The position numbers and the translations under genes were made by a program. 64,000 bases of DNA. It comes from Candidatus Brocadia pituitae. Lineage in GTDB: Bacteria > Planctomycetota > Brocadiia > Brocadiales > Brocadiaceae. The DNA lies in NCBI GenBank assembly GCA_017347445.1, contig AP021856.1, forward strand, positions 682,001 through 746,000. The letters are read 5' to 3'. Shown piece by piece: positions 45,894-54,175 of this stretch; the stretch's first letter is position 1, and every line of letters begins with the position of its first letter. Under the pieces are notes generated by a model. The model ran no database searches, was not told the DNA's origin, and worked only from the letters and a program-made list of their open reading frames with translations.

Positions 45894-46259
45894 ATGTTGT
45901 ATCATGTCGTGCTGGCCGTTACGTGGTTTGGCCAGGAGCATCGTCTGCTTGGTTTAAATTGGAGCTACCTCACGATTCTTGGATTCATTGGCAACGGAAT
46001 ATTTTCTACCCGGTTTTTCATCCAGTGGATTGCCTCGGAAAAGAAAGGGAAAAGCACGATCCCGGATTCATTTTGGTATTGGAGCATCGCGGGAAGCGTC
46101 GTTATGTGTGCCTATTGGATTATGGAACGCAGTCCGGTGGGAATACTGGCCTATCTGCCAAACTCCCTCATCTATATGCGCAATTTACATTTGATCAGGA
46201 AACACAAACTCGCAGAAACTGCGCCAGTGCCAATCCTGGCGCCTCCTGAAAAAATTTGA
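45894..46259 (+). CDS. LAB_N-domain membrane protein (lipid A-related)
   Basis: 121 residues from ATG 45894, with AAGGAG at ideal spacing. Three hydrophobic segments are seen. FIGNGIFSTRFFIQWIASEK and IPDSFWYWSIAG are the signature of the lipid-A-disaccharide synthase N-terminal-like (LAB_N) domain, along with LPNSLIYMRNLHL at the end. The domain often occurs near LPS or ArnT-type genes and may be a flippase or glycolipid partner. Its position upstream of ArnT-like enzymes suits an accessory lipid-handling role, perhaps substituting for ArnE/ArnF, which are not seen. That link is inference. Confidence 0.85.
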   Translation: MLYHVVLAVTWFGQEHRLLGLNWSYLTILGFIGNGIFSTRFFIQWIASEKKGKSTIPDSFWYWSIAGSVVMCAYWIMERSPVGILAYLPNSLIYMRNLHLIRKHKLAETAPVPILAPPEKI

Positions 46260-46275
46260 ACAAAGGTGTTCGCCT

Positions 46276-47001
46276 ATGTCAAAAGACGAGATATTCAAGG
46301 AAAATATGGCAACAATTGCAGACTTTAATTTTGGAGAGAAAGTCGTCGCGGTATTTGACGACATGCTGGATAGATCAGTTCCGTTTTACCGGGAAATCCA
46401 AAGAATGATTGTGGAAATAGCAGTAGATTTTGCCGCTGAAGGAACAAATATCTATGATCTTGGCTGCTCCACGGGCACTACCCTGCTTAAGGTAGGTCAA
46501 AATATCCCCGGTAAAGTAAAATTCATTGGGGTCGATTATTCACGGGACATGCTTGCCAGGTGCAAACAGAAATTCAGCGCACACCGTTTCTTTCAGGAGC
46601 ACGAACTGATCTGTGCCGATTTAAATCAAGGGGTATCCATCGAGAATGCCTCGGTCGTTATCATGATCCTTACGCTTCAATTCATCAGGCCGTTAAATCG
46701 GGAGAAATTGATCGGCAGCATTCTAAAGGGGTTGAATGAGAACGGATGTCTGATCCTTGTAGAAAAAGTCTTAGGGGAAGACTCTGTTTTTAACCGGCAC
46801 TTCATAAAGTACTACTATGACCTCAAGAAGCGAAATGGTTACAGCGCATTAGAAATTGCTCAGAAACGAGAGGCGCTCGAAAACGTATTGATCCCTTACA
46901 AGCTATTGGAAAACAGGGAACTCCTGCTTAAGGAAGGTTTCCGCTATTGTGACGTCTTTTTCAAATGGTACAATTTTTGTGGAATGGTGGCCGTAAAATG
47001 A
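46276..47001 (+). CDS. cmoA: Carboxy-S-adenosyl-L-methionine synthase
   Basis: 241 residues. The N-terminal text FGEKVVAVFDDMLDRSVPFY is specific to CmoA. The SAM-binding motif YDLGCSTGTTLL is near residue 60, and FIGVDYSRDMLARC follows. CmoA makes carboxy-SAM from SAM and prephenate; CmoB then uses it for the wobble uridine of tRNA. No cmoB is adjacent, as far as the window shows. Its stop overlaps the following membrane methyltransferase start by four bases. Length matches the family (~247). Confidence 0.92.
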   Translation: MSKDEIFKENMATIADFNFGEKVVAVFDDMLDRSVPFYREIQRMIVEIAVDFAAEGTNIYDLGCSTGTTLLKVGQNIPGKVKFIGVDYSRDMLARCKQKFSAHRFFQEHELICADLNQGVSIENASVVIMILTLQFIRPLNREKLIGSILKGLNENGCLILVEKVLGEDSVFNRHFIKYYYDLKKRNGYSALEIAQKREALENVLIPYKLLENRELLLKEGFRYCDVFFKWYNFCGMVAVK

Positions 47002-47720
47002 TCGACAAGGCAGGAAACTTCTTTTTCCGGTACCGGAATACCCTTTTCCCCCTGGTTTTTGCCACGCTTTTTTTCGAGGGGACATGGCCTCTGTTTGACA
47101 ATCATCTCATTGAGATGTGGGAAATTGTCATTGGCACTATTATAGCGCTGAGTGGCCAGACATTGCGGGCGCTTACCATTGGGCTTGCCTACATCAAACG
47201 CGGTGGTAAAAAAAAGCAGGTGTATGCGGAAGCCCTTGTTCAGGACGGGATTTTTGCCCATTGCAGAAATCCCCTCTATTTAGGAAATATTTTGATCATT
47301 CTTGGAGTGGGAATTGCCGGAAATTCACTCTTATTTGTTTTGTTTGGAATCCCGTTTCTCCTCTTTGCTTATCTAGCGATCATACATGCCGAGGAAAACT
47401 ATCTGGGAAAAAAGTTTGGACAGGAGTTCGAGGATTACTGTAAACGGGTCAACCGCATCATCCCTAGCTTTTCAGGCATAGGAAACACCATCAAAAGTAT
47501 GGAATTCAAATGGAACCGACTGGTTGTCAAAGAATATGCCACACCCTTTGTATGGATAATGGGATTGACGTTTTTAATCATGAAGGATGCATACCTGGAC
47601 TACGGCTATGATGCAAGTAAATGCACGTTGTGGCCTCTGTCGATTTTATCCATGGTAATCACCGGTGCATTTTTTGTTGCCTGGTATCTGAAAAAAAACA
47701 AATTTTTGCGAGCGAAATAA
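46998..47720 (+). CDS. Isoprenylcysteine methyltransferase-like membrane protein
   Basis: 240 residues from ATG 46998, which overlaps the cmoA stop (ATGA). About five membrane segments. The cytoplasmic methyltransferase motif is FAHCRNPLYLGNIL, with HAEENYLGKKFGQEFEDYCKRVNRIIP, the conserved ExxL...F..Y...V.R.IP pattern of ICMT/PEMT-type integral methyltransferases. Substrate unknown: bacterial relatives methylate lipids or other small hydrophobic compounds. Its coupling with cmoA is unexpected, since CmoA makes carboxy-SAM rather than an ordinary methyl donor. The gene is followed by 247 bases holding a palindromic repeat. Confidence 0.82.
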   Translation: MIDKAGNFFFRYRNTLFPLVFATLFFEGTWPLFDNHLIEMWEIVIGTIIALSGQTLRALTIGLAYIKRGGKKKQVYAEALVQDGIFAHCRNPLYLGNILIILGVGIAGNSLLFVLFGIPFLLFAYLAIIHAEENYLGKKFGQEFEDYCKRVNRIIPSFSGIGNTIKSMEFKWNRLVVKEYATPFVWIMGLTFLIMKDAYLDYGYDASKCTLWPLSILSMVITGAFFVAWYLKKNKFLRAK

Positions 47721-47849
47721 GAATACACGATCACAGAAGTTCCACGTTATCTCCTCAGTGTTGCCATCAAAACGGCAAATCCTTAGTTTTGTGATTTAAT
47801 TGTATAGGAATTTCCATTTTATTTGAGCGGTTTTTGGGGAGGTAGAAGC

Positions 47850-47943
47850 AAACAATCCCCCTTAGAAAAGGGGGCGCGGGGGTTGTAAAGTTTCCAGAAA
47901 GAGAACAACCCCCTGAATCCCCCTTTATTAAGGGGGACTTAAA
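47850..47943. repeat. Paired C-rich/G-rich palindromic repeats
   Basis: AACAATCCCCCTTAGAAAAG, followed by GGGGGCGCGGGGGTTGT, and then ACAACCCCCTGAATCCCCC with TTTATTAAGGGGGACTT. Each half folds on itself and the two halves are inverted with respect to each other. They belong to the family also at 17518, 19181, 22340, 52561 and 52668. Confidence 0.65.
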
Positions 47944-47967
47944 CGGAATAACTTGAGCATTTGAAAA

Positions 47968-49605
47968 ATGGAAACAAAACTGAATCGGCATTCTACGGAA
48001 AGGTTAACAAAAAAGGACATTCCTTTTCTCTTGGGCTTAATCGTAATTGGTCTTGTTCTGTTCCTATTGTATACATGGTCGATGCCGCTCATTGACCCTG
48101 ATGAACCTCGTTATGCCTCTACAGCAAGCGATATGGTGCTTAACAACAATTTGATTATACCGCACTTTAATGGCGCTCCGCGTATTAATAAACCGCCTCT
48201 CTTTTATTGGGCCATTGCCATATCTTATAAAATTTTCGGGATAAGCGAATTCGGCGCACGATTACCCTCGGCCCTGGCAGCCATAGGCACGGTGTTGATT
48301 ACCTATCTATGGGGGAAACGACTTGAAGACCGCAAAAATGGATTTTGGGCTGGAGTGATGCTGATGGTCAGCCCACTGTTCTTTTTCATTTCTCGGCTAT
48401 GTATTACAGATATGTTACTGACCTTTTTTGTCTGCGCCAGCCTGTACCTTTTCTTCATCGAATATACGGAAGCGAACAAAAACAACCTCAGGCGGTTATT
48501 CCTTTATTTTCTCCTGAGTATGGTCTTTCTGGTAAAAGGGCCGGTAGGTATCTTGTTGTTTATCCTGATTACCATGGGTTTCCTCTTGTGGATACGCGAC
48601 TTTCAATATATCAGGAGACTTTGGTATCTACCAGGATTCTTGCTTTTCCTGGGTATTATTTGTGCGTGGGGTATCCCCTTCTGGTTATCCCTTGGCACAA
48701 AACAAATCTTTACATTACTTTCGCAGGAGATGTCCGGCAGATTTGTCCGCGGCTATGCCCACCCACAACCTTTTTATTATTATGTGCCAGTATTTTTTAT
48801 GGGATTTTTCCCGTGGTCGCTGTTTCTGTTTATTCCTTGTATACATACCCTAAAACAACGGCACAGTATGCCGGCAGAAGAAAAAAGACAGGTGTATTTT
48901 TTCTGTTCCTGGGTCATACTTACGGTAACCTTTTTTTCGCTGTCTCACTCAAAATTGATGACCTATATTCTTCCCATTTCCCCTTCCATTGCATTGCTAA
49001 CCAAGTTACTTTCTCGATGGGAAATGAAAAGCAACTTGGGGAAAAAATGCTTATGGATATTGTGGCTTACGCTATTCGGGACCGCAACGATTCTCCTGGT
49101 GCTAATTTTTGCCACGCCAAAATGGGCACCAACGATGCGTGGTTTATCCACAATTCATATGGTCATTCCTATTATTATTCTTTTTGTTGGAACAATTGTA
49201 GCACTCTATGCCTTCTTCATAAGCAGGTGTTTTCTTCAAATAATAAAGGTTTTGTGTTTCACCAATTGTTTAGTTCTTGGCATCACCATGGCTTATTCAG
49301 TGAAATACTTAGGGGCCTTTCGATCCACAAAGGATATTGTGGAACACTGTCTTTCAGACAAGAAGAATTATATGCTTTTCAGTTACGGAAAAACGAAGCC
49401 AAGTCTTGTCTTTTACAGTGGGAAAAATGTGCTGGAAATAGAGGCAGATACCCGATTAGAAAAACTTATTTCTGATCAAGCATGTTCTCGGTATGTCGTA
49501 ATGAGCATACATGATTATCAAAAAAAGCAGGAATGGATTCATAAAGAGAAGTTACATGCTGTATATCAGACGAATACGCATGTTATCTTAGAAAATACCT
49601 TATAA
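47968..49605 (+). CDS. ArnT-like glycosyltransferase (GT83 family)
   Basis: 545 residues with about twelve membrane helices. The first periplasmic loop DPDEPRYASTASDM, with paired acidic residues, and RINKPPLFYWAIAISYKIFG follow the ArnT/PMT pattern, in which D/E residues bind the sugar-lipid donor and metal. ArnT transfers 4-amino-4-deoxy-L-arabinose from undecaprenyl phosphate to lipid A; family members also use other sugars. Base composition is like the flanks (27 of 60 G+C at 48211-48270 by hand count). A second, G+C-richer ArnT-like gene follows after 10 bases. Which of the two serves lipid A is not clear. Confidence 0.85.
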   Translation: METKLNRHSTERLTKKDIPFLLGLIVIGLVLFLLYTWSMPLIDPDEPRYASTASDMVLNNNLIIPHFNGAPRINKPPLFYWAIAISYKIFGISEFGARLPSALAAIGTVLITYLWGKRLEDRKNGFWAGVMLMVSPLFFFISRLCITDMLLTFFVCASLYLFFIEYTEANKNNLRRLFLYFLLSMVFLVKGPVGILLFILITMGFLLWIRDFQYIRRLWYLPGFLLFLGIICAWGIPFWLSLGTKQIFTLLSQEMSGRFVRGYAHPQPFYYYVPVFFMGFFPWSLFLFIPCIHTLKQRHSMPAEEKRQVYFFCSWVILTVTFFSLSHSKLMTYILPISPSIALLTKLLSRWEMKSNLGKKCLWILWLTLFGTATILLVLIFATPKWAPTMRGLSTIHMVIPIIILFVGTIVALYAFFISRCFLQIIKVLCFTNCLVLGITMAYSVKYLGAFRSTKDIVEHCLSDKKNYMLFSYGKTKPSLVFYSGKNVLEIEADTRLEKLISDQACSRYVVMSIHDYQKKQEWIHKEKLHAVYQTNTHVILENTL

Positions 49606-49615
49606 TTTTCTTCAT

Positions 49616-51394
49616 ATGAATAGAGAACAGAACGGATTTGCTGAAAGATACGAGCGGCTCGATATCGCAATACTCGTCCTGGCATGCGTGCCCGTATTCT
49701 TTGCCCTCGGCGACCGCGCACTTTGGGGTGCTGAGGGCCGGTGGGCCGAGATAACGAGAGAAATGCTGCTCACCGGCGACTATTTCCACCCCACCATCAA
49801 CGGCGAACCGTATTTCGACAAGCCGATGGGTACCTACTGGCTCATCGCTGCGATAGCCATCGTTACGGGTGCGTTAAACGAGCTTGTTGTCCGCCTGCCG
49901 AGTGCGATTGCCGGTGTAGCGGCGGTGTGGGCAACCCTTAGGCTTGGCCGGAGGCTGTGGTCGCCTGCGGTCGGCCGCATTGCTGCGATGATACTGATGA
50001 CTAGCTATGGCCTCTTATCCCAGTCGCGCATGGCTGCGGCCGATACAGAGAATCTCGCAACCGTGATGCTGGCAATACTCTGGTACTGGTCGAGGCGTGA
50101 TAAACTCAACTTCACCACGTTTTTAGTAATCTATCTAATTGTCTTCGCCGGTTCGCTCTGCAAAGGTCCTGTGGCGGCAGTCGTGACTGCCATAGGTATC
50201 TTACCCGACGCCATAGCCGGCAAGAGATGGAAGGCGTTCCTCCGTCCCGCGTCGCTCGTTGCCCTTGCCATAGGCATTACGATCTACTTTGCCCCCTTCA
50301 TCTGGTCGTCAAAGACTAACCCGGTATCTTACCATTCCAGCGGCCTGGCCCTTGTTTGGCAGGAGAACATTCAACGGTTCTTCTCGCCCTTCGACCACAA
50401 GGCGCCCATCTACACGTATATTCATTCGGTGCCCATGCTCATCCTGCCGTGGGCGCCGCTCTTTATCGCAGCCATCATCGCCGGAGTGAAGTACTTCGCG
50501 AGACTGGACAAGAATGCACGCTGGCTGATCAAGGTCATTGTCCTGATATTCGTTTTCTTCACCCTTTCCGGTTCGCGGCGCAGCTACTACATCCTGCCTA
50601 TTATCCCTTTCTGCGCACTTCTGACCGCCGTCATCCTGACGCGCATGACGGAGTTTCGTCCTTCCTGGATCATCCCTGCGGGGTTCAATATCCAGAAGGG
50701 GATACTCATCGGCGCGGCAGTCCTCGAGCTGGTGGTCTTCCTGGTGTTTCTTATAGTTCCACCCAGGAGTGCCGGGGCTTCGCTTGCTGGTATCTGCCTT
50801 GTCAGTATACTCGTAGCCTTGGCAGCGATAGCGTCTGCACTGGTTACATCAAGAGCCGCTCATCGCCTGACGGTGCAGCCTGAGGAGAAGGCATTCCTCC
50901 CCCTGGCAACGATGGCATTTATTGTGATGGGAGGATTCTTCTGCGTGCAGCAAATCACTTTTGAGGCATACAGGTCAGAAGATCAGTTTGTTTCCGGAAT
51001 TCAAAGTGCTACGGCATGGATACCACCCGACCGCATCGCCTTAATGTATAAAGGAGGGGAGATTGATGCAAAAATGGTATTCTATCTGGGTAAAGGATCA
51101 CCCGTAACACTTCTCAGATACAAGGACAAGTACGCTGACGAACAAGACCCTGACAAAAGGGACATCATGTCGTTCCTGCAAAGCGACCGGCTTGGGGCGC
51201 TTATAGCCCAGGTGAGATTTGTGGCGAGACTTCCCGACGAGTTGTCACGCCTTTTGCCCTCCGCGCCGACATTCGAAGAAAAGCCCCTGCCGTTTGAATC
51301 AAAACCGTCGCGGCAGGAAAGATGGGGGGCATGGCTCCTGAACAGTCAAAATACAACACCAGCTATCGGAGACAAAACAACCAATGAGAAGTAA
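49616..51394 (+). CDS. arnT: Lipid A 4-amino-4-deoxy-L-arabinose transferase-like protein
   Basis: 592 residues with about twelve membrane segments. The conserved N-terminal loop reads GAEGRWAEITREM, with the acidic pair of GT83 enzymes, and EPYFDKPMGTYWLIAAIAIV. It overlaps arnB by 11 bases (51384-51394), placing it in the arn operon. Its G+C content is higher than the ArnT-like gene just upstream (36 of 60 at 50221-50280 by hand count). This supports transfer of the arn genes as a unit. ArnT works on the periplasmic side with undecaprenyl-phosphate-L-Ara4N or -L-Ara4FN-derived donor. Confidence 0.85.
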   Translation: MNREQNGFAERYERLDIAILVLACVPVFFALGDRALWGAEGRWAEITREMLLTGDYFHPTINGEPYFDKPMGTYWLIAAIAIVTGALNELVVRLPSAIAGVAAVWATLRLGRRLWSPAVGRIAAMILMTSYGLLSQSRMAAADTENLATVMLAILWYWSRRDKLNFTTFLVIYLIVFAGSLCKGPVAAVVTAIGILPDAIAGKRWKAFLRPASLVALAIGITIYFAPFIWSSKTNPVSYHSSGLALVWQENIQRFFSPFDHKAPIYTYIHSVPMLILPWAPLFIAAIIAGVKYFARLDKNARWLIKVIVLIFVFFTLSGSRRSYYILPIIPFCALLTAVILTRMTEFRPSWIIPAGFNIQKGILIGAAVLELVVFLVFLIVPPRSAGASLAGICLVSILVALAAIASALVTSRAAHRLTVQPEEKAFLPLATMAFIVMGGFFCVQQITFEAYRSEDQFVSGIQSATAWIPPDRIALMYKGGEIDAKMVFYLGKGSPVTLLRYKDKYADEQDPDKRDIMSFLQSDRLGALIAQVRFVARLPDELSRLLPSAPTFEEKPLPFESKPSRQERWGAWLLNSQNTTPAIGDKTTNEK

Positions 51395-52535
51395 GTTTTT
51401 ACCATTTTCAGCGCCGACTATTACCGAAGATGACATCACCGCAGTTGCGGAAGTCCTTCGTTCCGGCTGGATAACCACCGGCCAGAAGGCGGCCGATTTT
51501 GAAAAGAAGTTCGCGGAGCACATTGGCTGTCCTGCCGCGGTCGCGCTTGCATCGGCAACTGCCGGCATGCATGTGGTTTTCAATGCTCTCGGCATCGGCC
51601 CGGGTGACGAGGTCATTACGCCCTCAATGACCTGGGTATCGACTGCGAATCTGGCGGTTCTGGCTGGTGCCATGCCTGTCTTTGTTGACGTGGATCGTGA
51701 CACACTGATGGTTTCCTCCGAGTCCATAGCGGCTGCGATGACATCGAAGACAAAGGTGATAGTTCCCGTTCATTTCGCCGGCTCTGCGGTCGATATGGAC
51801 CCAATACTGGCGTTGGCAAAGAAGCAAGGTGTAGCTGTCGTCGAAGATGCGGCTCATGCAGCCGGCACATTTTACAAGGGACGTCAGGTCGGCAAGACCG
51901 GCACCTCGATATTCTCTTTTCACCCGATAAAAAACATGACTACCGGCGAGGGTGGGATGCTCTGCTCCGACGATGCAGCGCTAACCGAACGCATCCGCCG
52001 TCTGAAGTTTCATGGACTTGGAGTCGACGCGTTCGATAGGCAGATGCAGGGCAGATCCCCGCAGGCAGAGGTGCTGGAGCCGGGGTATAAGTACAATATG
52101 ACGGACATCTCGGCGGTGCTTGGCCTGAGGCAGCTTGCCCGGCTGGAAGAGTTCAATGCCAAACGCGCCGACCTTGCAATGCTGTATCGCAAGCGTCTGG
52201 CAGAGATAGACGAATTGCTTCCTCTCGCAGATGTGAAGTATCCCGTCAGGCACGCATGGCACCTCTTTATCGTGCGCCTTAATACAGATAAGGCAGGTAT
52301 GAGTCGCGATGATTTTATGAAGGAACTGAAGGCACGCAATATCGGCACGGGCCTTCATTTTCGTGCCATACACCTGCAGAAGTATTATCTCGAAAAGATG
52401 GGAATGCGCCGCGGCATGCTTCCCAATACCGAATGGAATTCCGACCGTATCTGTTCGCTGCCCCTTTTTCCCACTATGACCGGACAGGATGTTGATGATG
52501 TGGTTGATGCTATCAAAGAAGTGCTGAAGAAATGA
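51384..52535 (+). CDS. arnB: UDP-4-amino-4-deoxy-L-arabinose-oxoglutarate aminotransferase
   Basis: 383 residues of the DegT/DnrJ/EryC1/StrS PLP aminotransferase family. It begins KFLPFSAPTITEDDITAVAE and SGWITTGQKAADFEKKFAEH, very close to ArnB. The PLP lysine is in FSFHPIKNMTTGEGGML, and EDAAHAAGT provides the aspartate that binds the ring nitrogen. It aminates UDP-4-keto-pentose formed by ArnA. It overlaps arnT by 11 bases. The next gene, arnC, is 653 bases downstream across a repeat-rich gap, so the operon is physically broken here. Confidence 0.92.
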   Translation: MRSKFLPFSAPTITEDDITAVAEVLRSGWITTGQKAADFEKKFAEHIGCPAAVALASATAGMHVVFNALGIGPGDEVITPSMTWVSTANLAVLAGAMPVFVDVDRDTLMVSSESIAAAMTSKTKVIVPVHFAGSAVDMDPILALAKKQGVAVVEDAAHAAGTFYKGRQVGKTGTSIFSFHPIKNMTTGEGGMLCSDDAALTERIRRLKFHGLGVDAFDRQMQGRSPQAEVLEPGYKYNMTDISAVLGLRQLARLEEFNAKRADLAMLYRKRLAEIDELLPLADVKYPVRHAWHLFIVRLNTDKAGMSRDDFMKELKARNIGTGLHFRAIHLQKYYLEKMGMRRGMLPNTEWNSDRICSLPLFPTMTGQDVDDVVDAIKEVLKK

Positions 52536-53188
52536 TGCAAATTAGGCCTTCGGCGACTTTTCCCCCTGTTTACGGGGGGATTATGGGGGGTAATTGAAAT
52601 TCATGAACAGTAAATTAGGCTGGGCCTTTGGCAACGACTTTTAGATACACGGCAAATGCTGGTTAAAAACAACCCCCTCGCCCTCTTTGTTAAGGGGGAT
52701 TTCCTCAAGTCCTCCCTAGTAAAGAGGGATTCAGGGGGTTGTCTGGTTTGCTATGATACACAGTTTGGTAACAATTTAGTTTTTTTGAAAATCTCAGGAG
52801 AAAGCCGTGTTTTGCTGGCGGTATCTGGACGTATAACAAGGAGAGACAGGTTCAAAACATGTCTTTGTAATTTCCAAATCCTGAAAGGATGTCATGATTA
52901 TAGCCAATGGATGCATTTTCTCCTGGTAACCCCGTAGGAGTGATATTGGTTTTGTATGTCGATGTCATGGTAATGTTATTTCACCCCTTCAGGGTTGTGT
53001 ATTTTGTCTATCCATGGTTCTATAATCATTTCAGCCCTTCGGGCTTTTTTACCGCAGAGCAGATTTGTTTTTATTGCGTGTGAATGCCCGCAGGTATGCG
53101 CCTACAGAGAAAGGTGTTTCTCAAAAAGCTAAAGTGTTACAAAGTTTGAAATTCCACCTAATCATCAAACTATGAAGGAAAGATAAAG
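52536..53188. repeat. 650-bp repeat block between arnB and arnC
   Basis: No gene is seen. It holds an AATTAGGCCTTCGGCGACTT unit (52540-52560), C-rich/G-rich palindromes (52561-52592 and 52668-52742) and an ACAATTTAGTTTTTTTGAAA unit (52768-52790). It also has a run of TCCTGAAAGGATGTCATGAT and CACCCCTTCAGGGTTG pieces (52879-53000). AGCCC/GGGCT with a T tract at 53033-53050 could terminate transcription. Elements of four families in one gap suggest a hot spot for repeat insertion. Confidence 0.6.
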
Positions 53189-54175
53189 ATGGAATCGTTA
53201 GTTTCTGTCGTCATTCCGGTGTATAACGAGGAACACAACCTCGAAGAGTTGGTCAGGCGGTGTCTTGTTGCCTGCTCGCTCATGAAAAGACCATTCGAGG
53301 TCATACTTGTGGACGATGGCAGTCGCGACAAATCTGCCGCGATGATCTCGGAAGCCGGCGTGAGACACGGTGGCAAGATTGTTGGCGTGCTCCTCAACAG
53401 AAACTACGGCCAGCATGCAGCCGTCATGGCTGGCTTCTCCGAGTCACGGGGAGAGATCGTAGTAACACTCGATGCTGACCTGCAAAACCCGCCAGAGGAG
53501 ATACCCAGGCTCGTCTCTAAGATGGATGAAGGCTACGACGTTGTCGCCAGCCAGCGGGAGAACCGTCAGGATCCGCTTTTCCGCAAGATCGCATCAAGGC
53601 TCGTCAACAGGGTTGCACAAAAGTCAACCGGTGTAAAGATGACCGATTACGGCTGTATGCTCCGCGCATATCGCCGCCATATCGTTGATGCCATGCTCCA
53701 GTGCCATGAACGAAGCACGTTCATCCCTATCCTGGCCAACGGCTTTGCCCGCAATACGACGGAGATACCTGTCGGGCACTCCGAACGCATGAAGGGTGAG
53801 TCGAAATACAGCATGTGGAAACTCATCAATCTGCAGTTTGATCTGTTGACAAGCATGACAACGTTCCCTCTCCGAATGCTGAGCATACTAGGCGCGGCTG
53901 TTGCTACCCTTGGCATAGGTTTCGGTAGCATGTTGCTGGTATTGCGTTTACTGCATGGGCCTGAATGGGCTGCACAGGGCGTCTTCACGTTGTTCTCAAT
54001 TCTCTTCATCTTCATCGGAGCTCAGTTCGTAGGAATGGGACTACTCGGGGAGTATATCGGCCGCATCTACAGCGATGTCCGCGCCAGACCGCGCTACTTT
54101 GTGCAACAGGTCATCGGCAGAGAAAAAGACGGGGATGTCCCGCGTGTCAAGAAAGGATCTGATGTGACATTATGA
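53189..54175 (+). CDS. arnC: Undecaprenyl-phosphate 4-deoxy-4-formamido-L-arabinose transferase
   Basis: 328 residues. GT-A glycosyltransferase family 2: [17 protein letters not shown] at the start, DDGSRD and [13 protein letters not shown] with the metal-binding Dx[17 protein letters not shown] and [15 protein letters not shown] follow, as in ArnC. Two C-terminal membrane segments at ~235-258 and ~268-292 anchor it to the inner membrane. It transfers L-Ara4FN from UDP to undecaprenyl phosphate. AAGGAAAG precedes its ATG. It overlaps arnA by four bases (ATGA). DPM1-like synthases are the closest alternative, but the neighbours make ArnC the best reading. Confidence 0.9.
   Translation: MESLVSVVIPVYNEEHNLEELVRRCLVACSLMKRPFEVILVDDGSRDKSAAMISEAGVRHGGKIVGVLLNRNYGQHAAVMAGFSESRGEIVVTLDADLQNPPEEIPRLVSKMDEGYDVVASQRENRQDPLFRKIASRLVNRVAQKSTGVKMTDYGCMLRAYRRHIVDAMLQCHERSTFIPILANGFARNTTEIPVGHSERMKGESKYSMWKLINLQFDLLTSMTTFPLRMLSILGAAVATLGIGFGSMLLVLRLLHGPEWAAQGVFTLFSILFIFIGAQFVGMGLLGEYIGRIYSDVRARPRYFVQQVIGREKDGDVPRVKKGSDVTL

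Noticed and set aside
48345-49475. 376-codon plus-strand frame inside the ArnT-like gene
   Set aside because: Out-of-frame reading of a hydrophobic gene; no family pattern.
52879-53050. CRISPR-like array
   Set aside because: Repeats differ in length and orientation, with no regular spacers and no cas genes.
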